A stretch of 64,000 nt of DNA from Callipepla californica brunnescens (taxonomy: Eukaryota; Chordata; Aves; Galliformes; Odontophoridae), in the NCBI GenBank assembly GCA_023055505.1, contig JALIRH010000049.1, positions 2,790,001 to 2,854,000 of the forward strand, in the 5' to 3' direction. Shown piece by piece: positions 63,071 through 64,000 of this stretch (the first letter of the stretch is position 1; each line of letters starts with the position of its first letter). The notes beneath the pieces are model-generated. The model searched no databases. It had not been told where the DNA came from and saw nothing but the letters and a program-made list of their open reading frames with translations. A program made the translations under genes and the position numbers.

Positions 63071-63415
63071 TGTCAACTGTTTACGGGCTGGTTTGGCCTG
63101 TTTCTGTGACAGTTGGCGCAAGGGACACACGGACCCATACCCCAGGAAAGGGGAAGGGGGAAAGGGAAAAGGGAGATGGGCCTAGAAACAAAACAGCGGC
63201 AACGATCTGAGGAGGAAAGCTAATTTACTAAATAAGATATAAGAAAGCAAAATAACACAGTATTATACAGTGTAATTAGAATAAAATCTAGTAATCCAAA
63301 ACAAATGAGCAAATGTCCAATTAACCAAAGCCCTTACAGCAAATGCTGAAGGCGAGATGGCATTGAGCAGCCGCTGCTGGGTCGATCCAAAAAGGAAAGA
63401 GCAGAGCATCTCACA
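63071..63415 (-). mobile_element. ERV-L-type LTR 3' part, antisense
   Basis: On the minus strand it ends …CCCGTAAACAGTTGACA at 63071. Further in it carries GGGCCTAGAAACAAAACAGC and GAGGAAAGCTAATTTACTAA (plus-strand view), matching the ERV-L LTR R/U5 part. The homology fades beyond about 63415. Confidence 0.78.
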
Positions 63416-64000
63416 GGAGGAACCTTGTGACCCTCAATCCCATACTTGTTATGAGTTGCTACAAGACCATCCCTACACAGTTCCAACACAAACTGCCCTT
63501 TATAACAAACCCAATTTTCTGTGTCTGCTGTCTCTCCCTCCTTCATCCATCCATCCACCCATCCACCCACCCATCCATCCATCCATCCATCCATTTATAC
63601 AGTTCTAGGTGGTGCTTCTTGGGCAGCATCTTCCCAGAACTGGCAGAAATTCTCCAGCTGCTGCTGTGCAGATGTTATCCCATCATTCTTAATGTCTCTT
63701 GGGACTTATCCAGCTGAATCCTGTTCTCTGCAAGGCCTCTACTCTTGAGGATGTGTGAGCCCCATCATGATGAAACCAATCAACTTGACAACGATCACAG
63801 TTACCAAGGCAGTCTACTGGAAAGGCTGATCAAATTGGCTTCCTCCCAGTGTGCATCATCCAATATTTCAGCTATGAAATGGACAAATTGGGCCATGGGC
63901 TCTTTGTGAATCCATAACCGTGATTGTTTATTGAGTACAACCAAAAAAAGACTTGGAGTGCCAAGTTGGGCGGCACTCGGAGCGCTGCCCTGTAACGCGC
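63416..64000. other. Unassigned end of window with CCAT microsatellite
   Basis: A short (CCAT)n tract lies at about 63545-63593. The last 100 bp contain TTTATTGAGTAC (AATAAA on the minus strand) and could be the edge of another antisense LTR, but the window ends before this can be judged. Confidence 0.5.

Overview
This window looks like an accessory, repeat-rich piece of a bird genome, most likely a galliform such as chicken or a relative. The evidence is the CR1 retrotransposon fragments, the remains of two avian-type (OR14 / gamma-c-like) olfactory receptor genes, and several retroviral families with avian-type Gag, Pol and Env. No bacterial-style genes are present. I see no intact host protein-coding gene, only two receptor pseudogenes and two weakly supported exons of a possible coiled-coil gene.

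Layout. 1-1465 is the end of an 18-bp minisatellite array. It runs into an antisense CR1 (1466-2469), AT-rich 26-bp repeats and a truncated ERV-L-type LTR (to 3138). 3139-13273 is mostly unrecognised single-copy-looking DNA with a dispersed repeat present twice, a CR1 tail and two possible exons on the minus strand. 13274-14243 is an olfactory receptor pseudogene, followed by an LTR (14653-15086). From 15087 to 49264 one large 18-bp minisatellite domain (about 17 kb in total) is split by two retroviral insertions. The first is a rearranged gag/RT/env element with tandem LTRs (16191-19633). The second is an ERV-L-like provirus (23138-36440) whose 3' LTR is itself split by an antisense betaretrovirus-like provirus (29168-36058). 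49265-57570 is a second copy of the CR1, split by a young betaretrovirus-like provirus (49742-57036). Then come a second copy of the AT-rich repeat and LTR block, a 5' ERV-L fragment with its own PBS and gag start (57960 to about 59935), another CR1 tail, and a second olfactory receptor pseudogene (61090-62112) whose middle is replaced by a pentanucleotide repeat. The window ends in CR1 and LTR debris.

The order array - CR1 - AT repeat - LTR - (spacer) - olfactory receptor occurs twice, about 48 kb apart, so the window spans a segmental duplication. Relative age can be read from the LTR pairs and the nesting. By eye the ERV-L LTRs differ at about 5% of positions, the provirus nested in it at 6 of 304, and the provirus in the second CR1 at 2 of 354. 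The youngest element keeps two in-phase -1 frameshift heptamers (gag-pro and pro-pol) and an open pol, but has a gag nonsense codon and an altered RT active site (YMDG).

The most interesting unexplained signals are these: an ungapped 64-codon ORF conserved between two otherwise divergent proviruses, just after pol where env should be; the 18-bp array, which is open in four of six frames and has higher-order duplications; hydrophobic N-terminal segments in the ERV-L Gag; and pyrimidine-tract expansion at the same site (TM3) of both receptor copies. Everything here was read by eye; no search or alignment program was run.
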